Origin: Rubrivirga litoralis
Lineage (GTDB): Bacteria > Bacteroidota > Rhodothermia > Rhodothermales > Rubricoccaceae
DNA length: 6,669 nt
Direction of reading: 5' to 3'
Assembly (NCBI RefSeq): GCF_031846415.1
Contig: NZ_JAVRHT010000065.1
Span: 1 to 6,669 of the forward strand
Shown: in pieces, positions 1-4,703 of the stretch
Layout of the letters: every line of letters starts with the position of its first letter
Position numbering within the stretch: the first letter of the stretch is position 1
Notes under the pieces: model-generated
What the model saw: only the letters and a program-made list of their open reading frames with translations
What the model was told of the DNA's origin: nothing
The model's database searches: none
Made by a program: the position numbers and the translations under genes

Positions 1-102
1 TAGGCCGACACGGAGCGGCCGGCGCGCGTGCTCTGGGCGGGGCGGTGCCGTATGCTGTCGCCGTTCCTAACCGCTGTGCCCTCTGACGTGCCCCCCACTC
101 CC

Positions 103-507
103 ATGACTACCGTCACCACCGCCCAGGCCACGGCCGTTCTCGACGCGGCCCAGGAGAAGGCCGAGGCTATGGGCATCAAGCAGAACATCGCGGTCGTCGA
201 CGCCGGGGCTAACCTACTTGCCTTCCGCCGCATGGATGGCGCGTGGCTCGGATCCGTCGACATCGCGATCACCAAGGCTAAGACCGCCCGCTATTTCGAC
301 ATGCCAACGGGTGAACTGGGGGAGATGTCGCAGCCCGGCGGCTCGCTCTACTCGATCGAGCACTCGAACGGTGGGCTCGTCTCGTTCCCCGGCGGAATCC
401 CCCTGGAGGACGGCGACGGACAGATCATCGGCGCCGTCGGCGTCTCCGGGAGCACGGTCGGCAACGACCACGCCGTCGCGCAGGCCGGTGCGGAGGCTCT
501 CTCCTAA
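103..507 (+). CDS. GlcG/HbpS family (DUF336) heme-binding-like protein
   Basis: This 134-residue protein has the length and pattern of a single-domain GlcG/HbpS (DUF336, PF03928) protein. An N-terminal helix (about 5-24) is followed by a strand with VVDAGANLLAF at 31-41 and RMDGA at 43-47. The helix IAITKAKTA (54-62) is the usual SxxIAxxKAxTA segment, and GGIP (97-100), GAVGVSG (110-116) and D122-HAVAQAG (123-129) complete the family signature. Members bind heme or cobalamin-like ligands, or sit as accessory subunits in glycolate or diol-utilisation operons; many have no known role. The family match is secure, the ligand is not. No signal peptide is visible, so it is probably cytosolic. I chose the ATG at 103 because homology begins right there; in-frame starts at 28 and 52 would add a non-homologous tail. 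No Shine-Dalgarno is seen. It has no functional partner in the window and is followed by a 196-base gap. Confidence 0.85.
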   Translation: MTTVTTAQATAVLDAAQEKAEAMGIKQNIAVVDAGANLLAFRRMDGAWLGSVDIAITKAKTARYFDMPTGELGEMSQPGGSLYSIEHSNGGLVSFPGGIPLEDGDGQIIGAVGVSGSTVGNDHAVAQAGAEALS

Positions 508-654
508 TCGTAGGCGGTGGCGCCACGCAGAGGTCGGGTATGACAGCGGATGTTGTTGCGAGATCTCATCGTTTGGCGTGGTCTAGACTGTGTAGCTACC
601 GTTCATTCAGGCTCGTCCCGATCACAGGAGTGTAGAGCAGCCGCCGAGGCGGGG

Positions 655-662
655 TAAGCTTG
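655..662 (+). promoter_or_regulatory. Candidate Bacteroidota -7 promoter element upstream of the glycosyltransferase
   Basis: TAAGCTTG matches the Bacteroidota -7 consensus TAnnTTTG at five of its six fixed positions and lies 41 nt upstream of the GTG start at 704. No TTTG/TTG -33 box is found 17-23 nt further up. A second, weaker candidate lies upstream: TTTG at 572-575, a 17-nt spacer, then TAGCTACC at 593-600, where the -7 box fits poorly. One of the two probably drives the glycosyltransferase/YbhN pair, but neither is convincing alone. Confidence 0.3.
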
Positions 663-703
663 GAAGCCGCCCCTACCGTAGTCCCCCGAGCAGCACCCCT
701 GTA

Positions 704-1912
704 GTGGCAGTCCCTCTTACTCTCTGCGATCTCACCCAGTCGTACGCCGCCACCGGCGGGGGCATCCGCACCTACGTCCACGCCAAGCGCGCGTGGCTCG
801 ACGCCAACACCGATGTCGGCCACGTCCTCATCGTGCCTGGACCCGAGGACGCCGTCGAGCATGAGGGCCGTCATGTAACCCATTTCGTCCAGTCGCCGCC
901 GGTACCTGGATCGTCGGCGTACCGGCTCCTCCTCCGCAACGGCCGTGTCCGCGAGCTCCTAGGGGCCGAGCGCCCTGACGCCGTCGAGTGCCTGTGCGCG
1001 TATAACCTCCCGTGGGCCGCCCTCCGCCATCAGCGCGAGGTGGACCCGTCCTGCGCCGTCGTCGGGGGCTATCGGACCGATTTCCCCTCGGCCTACGTCG
1101 AGCCGCTCGTCGGCGGTGTCCTTGGAGAGTGGGCGGGGCGGCACGCGGCGGCGCTCGGGTACCGCTACGTGGCCAGACTCTACGCCCGGTTCGACGCCGT
1201 CTACACGCTCTCGCCGACGCCCCGGGAGAAGCTGGCGGAGCTCGGGGTCGACAGCGAGCTCCTCCCGCTCGGGGTCGACCTTGAGCGGTTCCACCCGCGC
1301 TGGCGTGACCCCCAGTTGAGGGCCGCGCTCGGTGTCGGAGCCGGCTCCCCGCTCCTCGTTTACGCCGGCCGGCTCGACGCCGAGAAACGCCCGCTCGAGG
1401 TGCTGGATGCCTTCCGCCAGCTCCCCCCTGCGCTCGGTGCCCACCTCGCCCTGGCCGGGGACGGCCCGCAACGGGCGGAGATCGAGGCCGCCACCGCCCG
1501 GGATCCCCGCGTCCATGTGCTCGGATTTGTCGCCGACCGCGACCGCTATGCCCGGATCCTCGCCTCGGCCGACGTCTACGTCTCGGCCATGCCGCACGAG
1601 ACGTTCGGGATCTCGGTCGTCGAGGCCCAAGCGTCGGGGCTCCCCGTCGTCGGGGTCCGCTCGGGGGCCATGCCCGACCGCGTCCCGCCGGGGCTGGGCC
1701 ACCTCTCCCCCGCCGGGGACCCGGCCGCGCTCGCGGCGGGCGTCGAGGCCGTGCTCGCCGATGGATCCGGAATCCGCCGCCGCGCCCGGGCCTACGTCGC
1801 GGCTCGCTTCTCGTGGGACGAGACGTTCCAGCGGCTCCTGGCCCTCTACGACAGGGTCCTGACCGACCGACGGGTGGGCGCGCCGGCCGACGCGCCCCAG
1901 GCGAGCCGGTGA
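704..1912 (+). CDS. GT4-type (GT-B fold) glycosyltransferase
   Basis: This 402-residue protein is a retaining GT-B glycosyltransferase of the GT4/'glycosyl transferase group 1' type. The N-terminal acceptor domain opens with a glycine-rich loop, GGG at 18-20, in the normal position. The C-terminal nucleotide-sugar domain shows PLGVDLERFHP (188-198), YAGRLDAEKRP (220-230, with R222 and K228 as the usual diphosphate contacts), AGDGP (251-255), GFV (274-276) and the E-x7-E motif E299...E307 followed by ASGLPVV (310-316). It should transfer a sugar from an activated donor to a lipid or polysaccharide acceptor at the inner face of the membrane; the sequence does not identify donor or acceptor. The GTG start puts the glycine loop where the family has it, and no Shine-Dalgarno is visible. 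Its stop overlaps the next gene's start by 4 nt (GTGA). The pairing with a lipid-flippase-like protein points to a glycolipid product, which is inference. Confidence 0.9.
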   Translation: MAVPLTLCDLTQSYAATGGGIRTYVHAKRAWLDANTDVGHVLIVPGPEDAVEHEGRHVTHFVQSPPVPGSSAYRLLLRNGRVRELLGAERPDAVECLCAYNLPWAALRHQREVDPSCAVVGGYRTDFPSAYVEPLVGGVLGEWAGRHAAALGYRYVARLYARFDAVYTLSPTPREKLAELGVDSELLPLGVDLERFHPRWRDPQLRAALGVGAGSPLLVYAGRLDAEKRPLEVLDAFRQLPPALGAHLALAGDGPQRAEIEAATARDPRVHVLGFVADRDRYARILASADVYVSAMPHETFGISVVEAQASGLPVVGVRSGAMPDRVPPGLGHLSPAGDPAALAAGVEAVLADGSGIRRRARAYVAARFSWDETFQRLLALYDRVLTDRRVGAPADAPQASR

Positions 1913-3039
1913 GGGGCACGTCCCCCGCGGACCGTTTCGGGACGATCGCCCGCGCCGCCGCCGTCCTCGTCCCGCTGGGCGTGGTTGGCAACGTCGCGCT
2001 CACGCTGCTGACGACCGAACGGGCGGTGCTCGACGCCGTAGCCGGGCTCCCGCTCGCCCCGCTCGCGCTTGCGGGTGCCCTCGCCGTCGTTCCGTGGACG
2101 GCCAACGCGCTCCGGCTCCAGCTCTGGACCTCGTTCGTTGGCTACCCGCTCCGGTTCCGGACCGCGCTCCGGGTCGTTCTCGGGGGGCTCCTCGGGTCCG
2201 CCGTCACGCCGACCGGGTCGGGCGGGGCGACGCTGAAGTGGGCGCTCCTGGCTCGGCACGGTGTGCCGGCCGGCCGAGTCGGGTCGCTCCTCGTCGTCGA
2301 GACCGTCGAGAACGCGGCGTTCATGGCCGTCGCCGTCCCGGCCGCCGTCGTTGTGACGGCGGCGGCCGATGTGCCCGTCTTGCGGGACACGCTCAGCCGC
2401 GCGGGCGCGGGCCTCGCCCCGCTCCTCGCCGTCGCCGTCGCCGCCTTGGTGGCCCTTGGGCTCGCCGCGTGGGGCGCGGCGCGCGGGGCGCTCGGGCGCA
2501 CCCCGCGCCGCCTCGCTGCCCGGTGGCGGGGCCGACTCCGGCGGCCGTTCGTAGACGCCCAACTCGTGGCCCGTCTCGTGGCCCGTCGGGGGAAAGGGCG
2601 CCTCGCCCTCGGGGTTGCCCTCGCGGCTGCTCAGTGGACGGCCAAATACTCGGTCGCGGCGGCCGTGCTCGCCTTTCTCGGCGTCCCGGTCGACCCTGTT
2701 CTCTCGTGGCTCCTCCAGTGGACCGCGTTCACGGCCATGAACGCGGTCCCCACGCCGGGTGCGGCCGGGGGCGCGGAGGCTGTCTTTGCCGCTCTCTACA
2801 GCCCGTTCGTACCGATCTCGGTGCTCGGGCTCGCGACGGCGGCGTGGCGGCTGACCCTGTTCTACGCCCCGCTCGTGGTCGCCGCGGTTGCGTTTCTCGG
2901 CCTGAGCCGCGGCGCCCGCCCCCGAGGCCCAGGCGCCCTCTCCACCACAGCGGGGCGGTTGGACGTCCCGAGCCCGAATCCCGCGGTCGGACCCACACCC
3001 CCAGCGGCCAGACCGGATGGCCCCCGCCCGATTGAGTAG
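1909..3039 (+). CDS. LPG-synthase TM / YbhN-like (UPF0104) integral membrane protein
   Basis: This 376-residue polytopic protein belongs to the lysylphosphatidylglycerol-synthase TM family (PF03706, UPF0104/YbhN), which includes the flippase half of MprF and proteins proposed to move or present lipids. I see about seven to eight hydrophobic segments (near 14-34, 48-68, 88-100, 125-150, 166-190, 232-256, 264-280 and 303-332). Both family hallmarks are present: LLGSAVTPTGSGG (94-106) before an LLARHG loop, and NAVPTPGAAGGAE (278-290). No LPG-synthase acyltransferase domain follows, so it is the TM-only form and should not aminoacylate lipid. The tail (333-376) is Pro/Gly/Arg-rich and probably disordered. 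I chose the GTG at 1909 because it overlaps the glycosyltransferase stop (GTGA), implying translational coupling; an in-frame ATG at 1813 would lie about 100 bases inside that gene. Transport of the partner enzyme's glycolipid is a plausible but unproven role. Confidence 0.85.
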   Translation: MRGTSPADRFGTIARAAAVLVPLGVVGNVALTLLTTERAVLDAVAGLPLAPLALAGALAVVPWTANALRLQLWTSFVGYPLRFRTALRVVLGGLLGSAVTPTGSGGATLKWALLARHGVPAGRVGSLLVVETVENAAFMAVAVPAAVVVTAAADVPVLRDTLSRAGAGLAPLLAVAVAALVALGLAAWGAARGALGRTPRRLAARWRGRLRRPFVDAQLVARLVARRGKGRLALGVALAAAQWTAKYSVAAAVLAFLGVPVDPVLSWLLQWTAFTAMNAVPTPGAAGGAEAVFAALYSPFVPISVLGLATAAWRLTLFYAPLVVAAVAFLGLSRGARPRGPGALSTTAGRLDVPSPNPAVGPTPPAARPDGPRPIE

Positions 3040-3048
3040 ACCTCCGGC

Positions 3049-3084
3049 GGTCCACCGAGAGCCGCTGAAGGAACTCGGCGGACC
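3049..3084 (+). terminator. Hairpin after the YbhN-like gene, possible terminator
   Basis: GGTCCACCGAG (3049-3059) pairs with CTCGGCGGACC (3074-3084) at 10 of 11 positions around a 14-nt loop, starting 9 nt after the stop codon at 3037-3039. No T-tract follows, so this is not a canonical intrinsic terminator. It could be a weak or Rho-assisted terminator, or a 3'-end-stabilising stem. Its position between the gene pair and the -7 element at 3162 favours an end-of-transcript role. Confidence 0.35.
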
Positions 3085-3161
3085 AAGAATCCAACGACCG
3101 GCGGAGCTGTTGGTCGGCTACGAGCTGGGGGCCACGGAGGCTCCTCTCGGTCGGCGGCGCG

Positions 3162-3169
3162 TAGCTTTG
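3162..3169 (+). promoter_or_regulatory. Exact Bacteroidota -7 element (TAnnTTTG) before the FkbM gene
   Basis: TAGCTTTG fits the Bacteroidota/Flavobacteria -7 consensus TAnnTTTG at every fixed position. No clear TTG/TTTG box lies at the -33 distance; the region around 3135-3145 is GGAGGCTCC-like instead. A start about 5-7 nt downstream, near 3175, would leave a leader of roughly 20 nt to ATG 3194, 60 nt to ATG 3234 or 100 nt to ATG 3278. It would exclude the in-frame ATG at 3017 as the start of this transcript. Confidence 0.4.
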
Positions 3170-3193
3170 CTGGTCCCCCCGCTTCCACCTCCG

Positions 3194-4078
3194 ATGCCTG
3201 AGCCAACTGAGACCCCACCTGAGAGGCCCGAGCATGTTGACCCGGCTCCGCGGTGGCCGGAGCACCCCCGGTTGCGGATGGCCCTGGACTTCTTGGTGCT
3301 GCGCCACCTCAGGGTGGCCCGCGCCCGGGTCATGCGTCGGATCCACAACGTGAGCGCGCGTGACCGCAGCCCGGTCCGCACCACTTACGGCGTACGGATG
3401 GTGCCGGAGTGGTCCGACAAGACGTTCGCCTACTGTTACTACGGGACCTACGGCCCCTACCTCGCTGACCTGATCGAGGCAATCGACCGGCCCTTCGTTT
3501 TTCTCGATGTCGGGGCGAACCAGGGTTTGTTCTCGCTCCTCGCCGCGCGCAACCCACATTGCCGCCGGGCGGTCGCGTTGGAGCCTGTCGCAGCCACCTA
3601 CCAGGCGCTGTGCGCCAACATCGCGGCCAACCGCCTGGAAGACCGAGTGGTGGCAGTTCAGTGCGCGCTCTCCGACCGGACCGGGTCGGGCACCATGACC
3701 GTGTCCGCGTCGCACAGTGGGGTCGCGACGCTTGGGGGTCACCTCGCGGACGCGTCCGGGGAACGGTCCGAGCCCGTCCGGCTCACTCGCCTGGACGACC
3801 TTGACCCTTCTCTCTTCTCCGGCCTTCCCATCTTCGCGAAGGTGGACGTGGAGGGCCACGAGACCGTCGCCCTGCACGAGCTAACGGGCTCGGCTCAGGC
3901 CGACCGGCTCATGGCCGTCTTCTTCGAGCTAGACGAGCGATGGACCGATGCAGAGGCCGTCTTAGACCGGCTGCGAGGGGCCGGACTCGATGAGTTTCAC
4001 ACGTACGGGCGCGGGAGGCACTACGACGTCTTGGCCTCGCGTAGGACGCCGGCCGCGACCGCCGGCCGCAGCGCGTAG
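3194..4078 (+). CDS. FkbM-family SAM-dependent methyltransferase (start uncertain)
   Basis: The protein is 294 residues from the ATG at 3194, or 266 from the ATG at 3278. The core is a Rossmann-fold class I methyltransferase of the FkbM type (PF05050). Motif I is FVFLDVGANQG (101-111, with D105 and the GxNxG turn holding SAM), the acidic end of strand 2 is ALEP (128-131, E130), and A-SD at 158-161 precedes strand 4. The FkbM signature KVDVEGHE is at 216-223. FkbM enzymes O-methylate sugars or polyketides, and in envelope loci they usually methylate a glycan hydroxyl. It follows the glycosyltransferase/YbhN pair but is separated by a hairpin and a -7 element, so it is probably its own transcript. 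The in-frame ATG at 3017 lies inside the upstream gene and gives a low-complexity, non-homologous tail. Recognisable FkbM-type sequence begins at MALDFLVLRHL (3278). I list 3194 as a compromise because it is the first in-frame ATG after the -7 element; no Shine-Dalgarno supports either start. Confidence 0.85.
   Translation: MPEPTETPPERPEHVDPAPRWPEHPRLRMALDFLVLRHLRVARARVMRRIHNVSARDRSPVRTTYGVRMVPEWSDKTFAYCYYGTYGPYLADLIEAIDRPFVFLDVGANQGLFSLLAARNPHCRRAVALEPVAATYQALCANIAANRLEDRVVAVQCALSDRTGSGTMTVSASHSGVATLGGHLADASGERSEPVRLTRLDDLDPSLFSGLPIFAKVDVEGHETVALHELTGSAQADRLMAVFFELDERWTDAEAVLDRLRGAGLDEFHTYGRGRHYDVLASRRTPAATAGRSA
3221..3226 (+). promoter_or_regulatory. Shine-Dalgarno-like GAGAGG pointing at an out-of-frame ATG
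   Basis: GAGAGG is the only purine-rich Shine-Dalgarno-like site upstream of the methyltransferase, 7 nt before an ATG at 3234. That ATG is in a different frame from the methyltransferase and its own frame closes after about 39 codons, near 3353. It is either a chance site or the original start of a gene with a one-base indel just downstream (see findings). Confidence 0.25.
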
Positions 4079-4137
4079 AGCCCCCAGTCCCGAGGGTAGC
4101 GTAGCGAGTCTCGTGGGTTCAGCCACCCCAACCGACG

Positions 4138-4200
4138 ATCACCCCCTACGACTTCCTGGAAACGTACGACGAACGAGTCTACGGCCTCTCTGGAAGACCG
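4138..4200 (+). pseudogene. Possible SCO1/SenC-like relic
   Basis: Frame 1 reads ITPYDFLETYDERVYGLSG, then RP. This resembles the SCO1/SenC/PrrC segment that follows the 'DPERDTP' motif (TP..L..Y...FD.R..GL.G.P). The reading frame opens after a stop at 4102, has no good start, and runs on through the terminator into the tRNA gene before stopping at 4366-4368. No Cys-xxx-Cys copper site or downstream SCO histidine is seen, so any gene here is dead. A chance match is quite possible, since the block is only about 20 residues. Confidence 0.15.
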
Positions 4201-4311
4201 GGAGACCCTCAGTTGTCTACCGGGTGGTCTGTGGAACGCCGGCAGGCCGTTCTACACGTGTTCCACAAACTCGCGTTGGGCAGTGCAGTCTTGTGCCGAC
4301 AAGCACGAGGC

Positions 4312-4344
4312 AAAACGCCCCGAACGGACTGTCCGGGGCGTTTT
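4312..4344 (-). terminator. Bidirectional intrinsic terminator between FkbM and tRNA-Thr
   Basis: AAAACGCCCCG (4312-4322) and CGGGGCGTTTT (4334-4344) are perfect 11-bp inverted repeats around an 11-nt loop. The inner CGGAC-T-GTCCG can form an alternative short hairpin. A 7-bp GC-rich stem flanked by A4/T4 gives a U-tract on both strands. For the minus strand it begins 2 nt after the CCA end of tRNA-Thr, so it is that tRNA's terminator. For the plus strand it would stop transcripts leaving the methyltransferase gene, which ends 234 bases upstream. Confidence 0.85.
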
Positions 4345-4346
4345 CA

Positions 4347-4421
4347 TGGAGCCAACGGTCAGATTTGAACTGACGACCTGCTCATTACGAGTGAGCTGCT
4401 CTACCCCTGAGCTACGTTGGC
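4347..4421 (-). tRNA. tRNA-Thr (anticodon CGT)
   Basis: The minus strand folds as a complete 75-nt cloverleaf with encoded CCA (plus-strand TGG at 4347-4349). The acceptor stem is GCCAACG/CGTTGGC, fully paired (4415-4421 with 4351-4357). The D-arm is GCTC-AGGGGTA-GAGC. The anticodon stem GCTCA/TGAGC surrounds loop CTCGTAA, whose middle bases CGT (plus strand 4387-4389) read the threonine codon ACG. The variable loop is AGGTC and the T-arm is GTCAG-TTCAAAT-CTGAC. The G1-C72 and C2-G71 pairs and the CGT anticodon agree with known threonine identity elements. The discriminator base is T73. A promoter lies just upstream at 4441-4473 and the terminator at 4312-4344 follows immediately, so it is probably a single-gene transcript. 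It diverges from uup. Confidence 0.95.
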
Positions 4422-4440
4422 GTGCCGCCTCGCGACGGAC

Positions 4441-4473
4441 CCAAAACCTACGCACCCGGCCCAAGCGCGCCAA
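4441..4473 (-). promoter_or_regulatory. Bacteroidota-type promoter of tRNA-Thr (-33 and -7)
   Basis: On the minus strand, TTGG (plus 4470-4473) is followed by a 19-nt spacer and TAGGTTTTG (plus 4442-4450). This is the Bacteroidota layout of a TTG/TTTG -33 box and a TAnnTTTG -7 box at the expected spacing; the -7 box has one mismatch, or an extra T. Transcription would start near 4436, about 15 nt before the mature tRNA 5' end. It is the best complete promoter in the window and the main support for the taxonomic inference. Confidence 0.55.
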
Positions 4474-4555
4474 CCCGCCCCCAGCCGAAATCCCGGTGAA
4501 CCGCCCCGCCCGGGGCAGAGGATAGCGGGAATGCCCGCCCCGCCCTCACGGATGT

Positions 4556-4585
4556 GGGCGGGGTGGTGCCCAGTCCACCCCGCCC
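4556..4585 (+). promoter_or_regulatory. Perfect 11-bp hairpin in the uup leader with competing partners
   Basis: GGGCGGGGTGG (4556-4566) pairs perfectly with CCACCCCGCCC (4575-4585) around an 8-nt loop. Each arm has other partners. The left arm also pairs with CCGCCCCGCCC at 4535-4545 (one G-U). The right arm pairs perfectly with the second GGGCGGGGTGG at 4618-4628. GTGGTGCC (4563-4570) pairs with GGCACCAC (4592-4599). These folds exclude one another, as in an attenuator-type leader. Whether the region is transcribed toward uup is not shown. Confidence 0.4.
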
Positions 4586-4648
4586 CCGCTCGGCACCACG
4601 CGGGGCGCCAGCGTCGTGGGCGGGGTGGAGGCCGCGAGGAGGACCGAG

Positions 4649-4677
4649 CGGGGCGGCCGAGCGATCTTGCCGCCCCG
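4649..4677 (+). promoter_or_regulatory. GC hairpin just upstream of the uup start
   Basis: CGGGGCGGC (4649-4657) pairs perfectly with GCCGCCCCG (4669-4677) around an 11-nt loop, ending 26 nt before the uup ATG. There is no T-tract. Its right arm overlaps the 11-mer copy at 4670-4680, so it competes with other pairings in the leader. It could affect initiation, or be a by-product of the repeats. Confidence 0.3.
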
Positions 4678-4702
4678 CCCGTTGCCGCCCCGCCGCCCGC
4701 CC
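4673..4702 (-). other. G-quadruplex motif on the uup template strand
   Basis: The plus strand has C-runs at 4673-4676, 4678-4680, 4688-4691, 4696-4698 and 4700-4702, separated by 1, 7, 4 and 1 nt. On the minus strand these make five G-tracts of at least three, meeting the G3+N1-7 quadruplex rule. The motif ends one base before the uup ATG at 4704. Formation in the cell is not shown. Confidence 0.4.
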
Positions 4703-4703
4703 G

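Larger units (their letters stand above)
4501..4695 (+). repeat. Interleaved direct and inverted GC-rich 11-mers upstream of uup
   Basis: The 11-mer CCGCCCCGCCC occurs exactly at 4501-4511, 4535-4545 and 4670-4680. A one-base variant CCACCCCGCCC is at 4575-4585 and a one-base variant CCGCCCCGCCG at 4685-4695. The inverse GGGCGGGGTGG lies at 4556-4566 and 4618-4628, each within an identical 13-mer GTGGGCGGGGTGG (4554-4566, 4616-4628). Seven copies in 195 bases alternate in orientation. High GC content makes some chance similarity expected, but perfect 11-13-mers repeated this densely go beyond base composition. The segment fills most of the divergent tRNA-Thr/uup intergenic region; I see no gene and no clear plus-strand promoter in it. 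Confidence 0.7.

Noticed and set aside
1813..1908. Upstream in-frame ATG for the YbhN-like protein
   Set aside because: It would overlap the conserved glycosyltransferase by about 100 bases; the GTGA overlap at 1909 is the normal arrangement.
828..2105. Minus-strand open frame of 425 codons opposite the glycosyltransferase
   Set aside because: Its Arg/Pro/Gly/Ala-rich translation has no domain, and the opposite strand carries clear GT-B motifs in frame.
3017..3193. In-frame ATG at 3017 as the methyltransferase start
   Set aside because: It lies inside the upstream gene, before the hairpin and the -7 element, and encodes a tail with no FkbM similarity.
2729..3877. Minus-strand open frame of 382 codons spanning the YbhN-like and FkbM genes
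   Set aside because: It spans two genes with clear families on the plus strand plus their intergenic signals, and its own translation shows no family features.
4312..4421. tRNA-Thr 3' end as an integration (att) site
   Set aside because: I looked for a second copy of the tRNA 3' segment and for an integrase gene in the window and found neither.
4252..4473. Minus-strand 73-codon frame reading through tRNA-Thr and its terminator
   Set aside because: The 'protein' is a translation of the tRNA and flanking signals, a known source of spurious small annotations.
4501..4695. CRISPR-like array
   Set aside because: The repeats are only 11 bp, occur in both orientations and have irregular spacing, and no cas gene is nearby.
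4554..4703. N-terminal extension of Uup from an in-frame ATG at 4554
   Set aside because: These 50 codons are read from the inverted-repeat leader and give low-complexity Pro/Arg/Gly/Ala sequence. ABC-F homology begins directly at the ATG at 4704.
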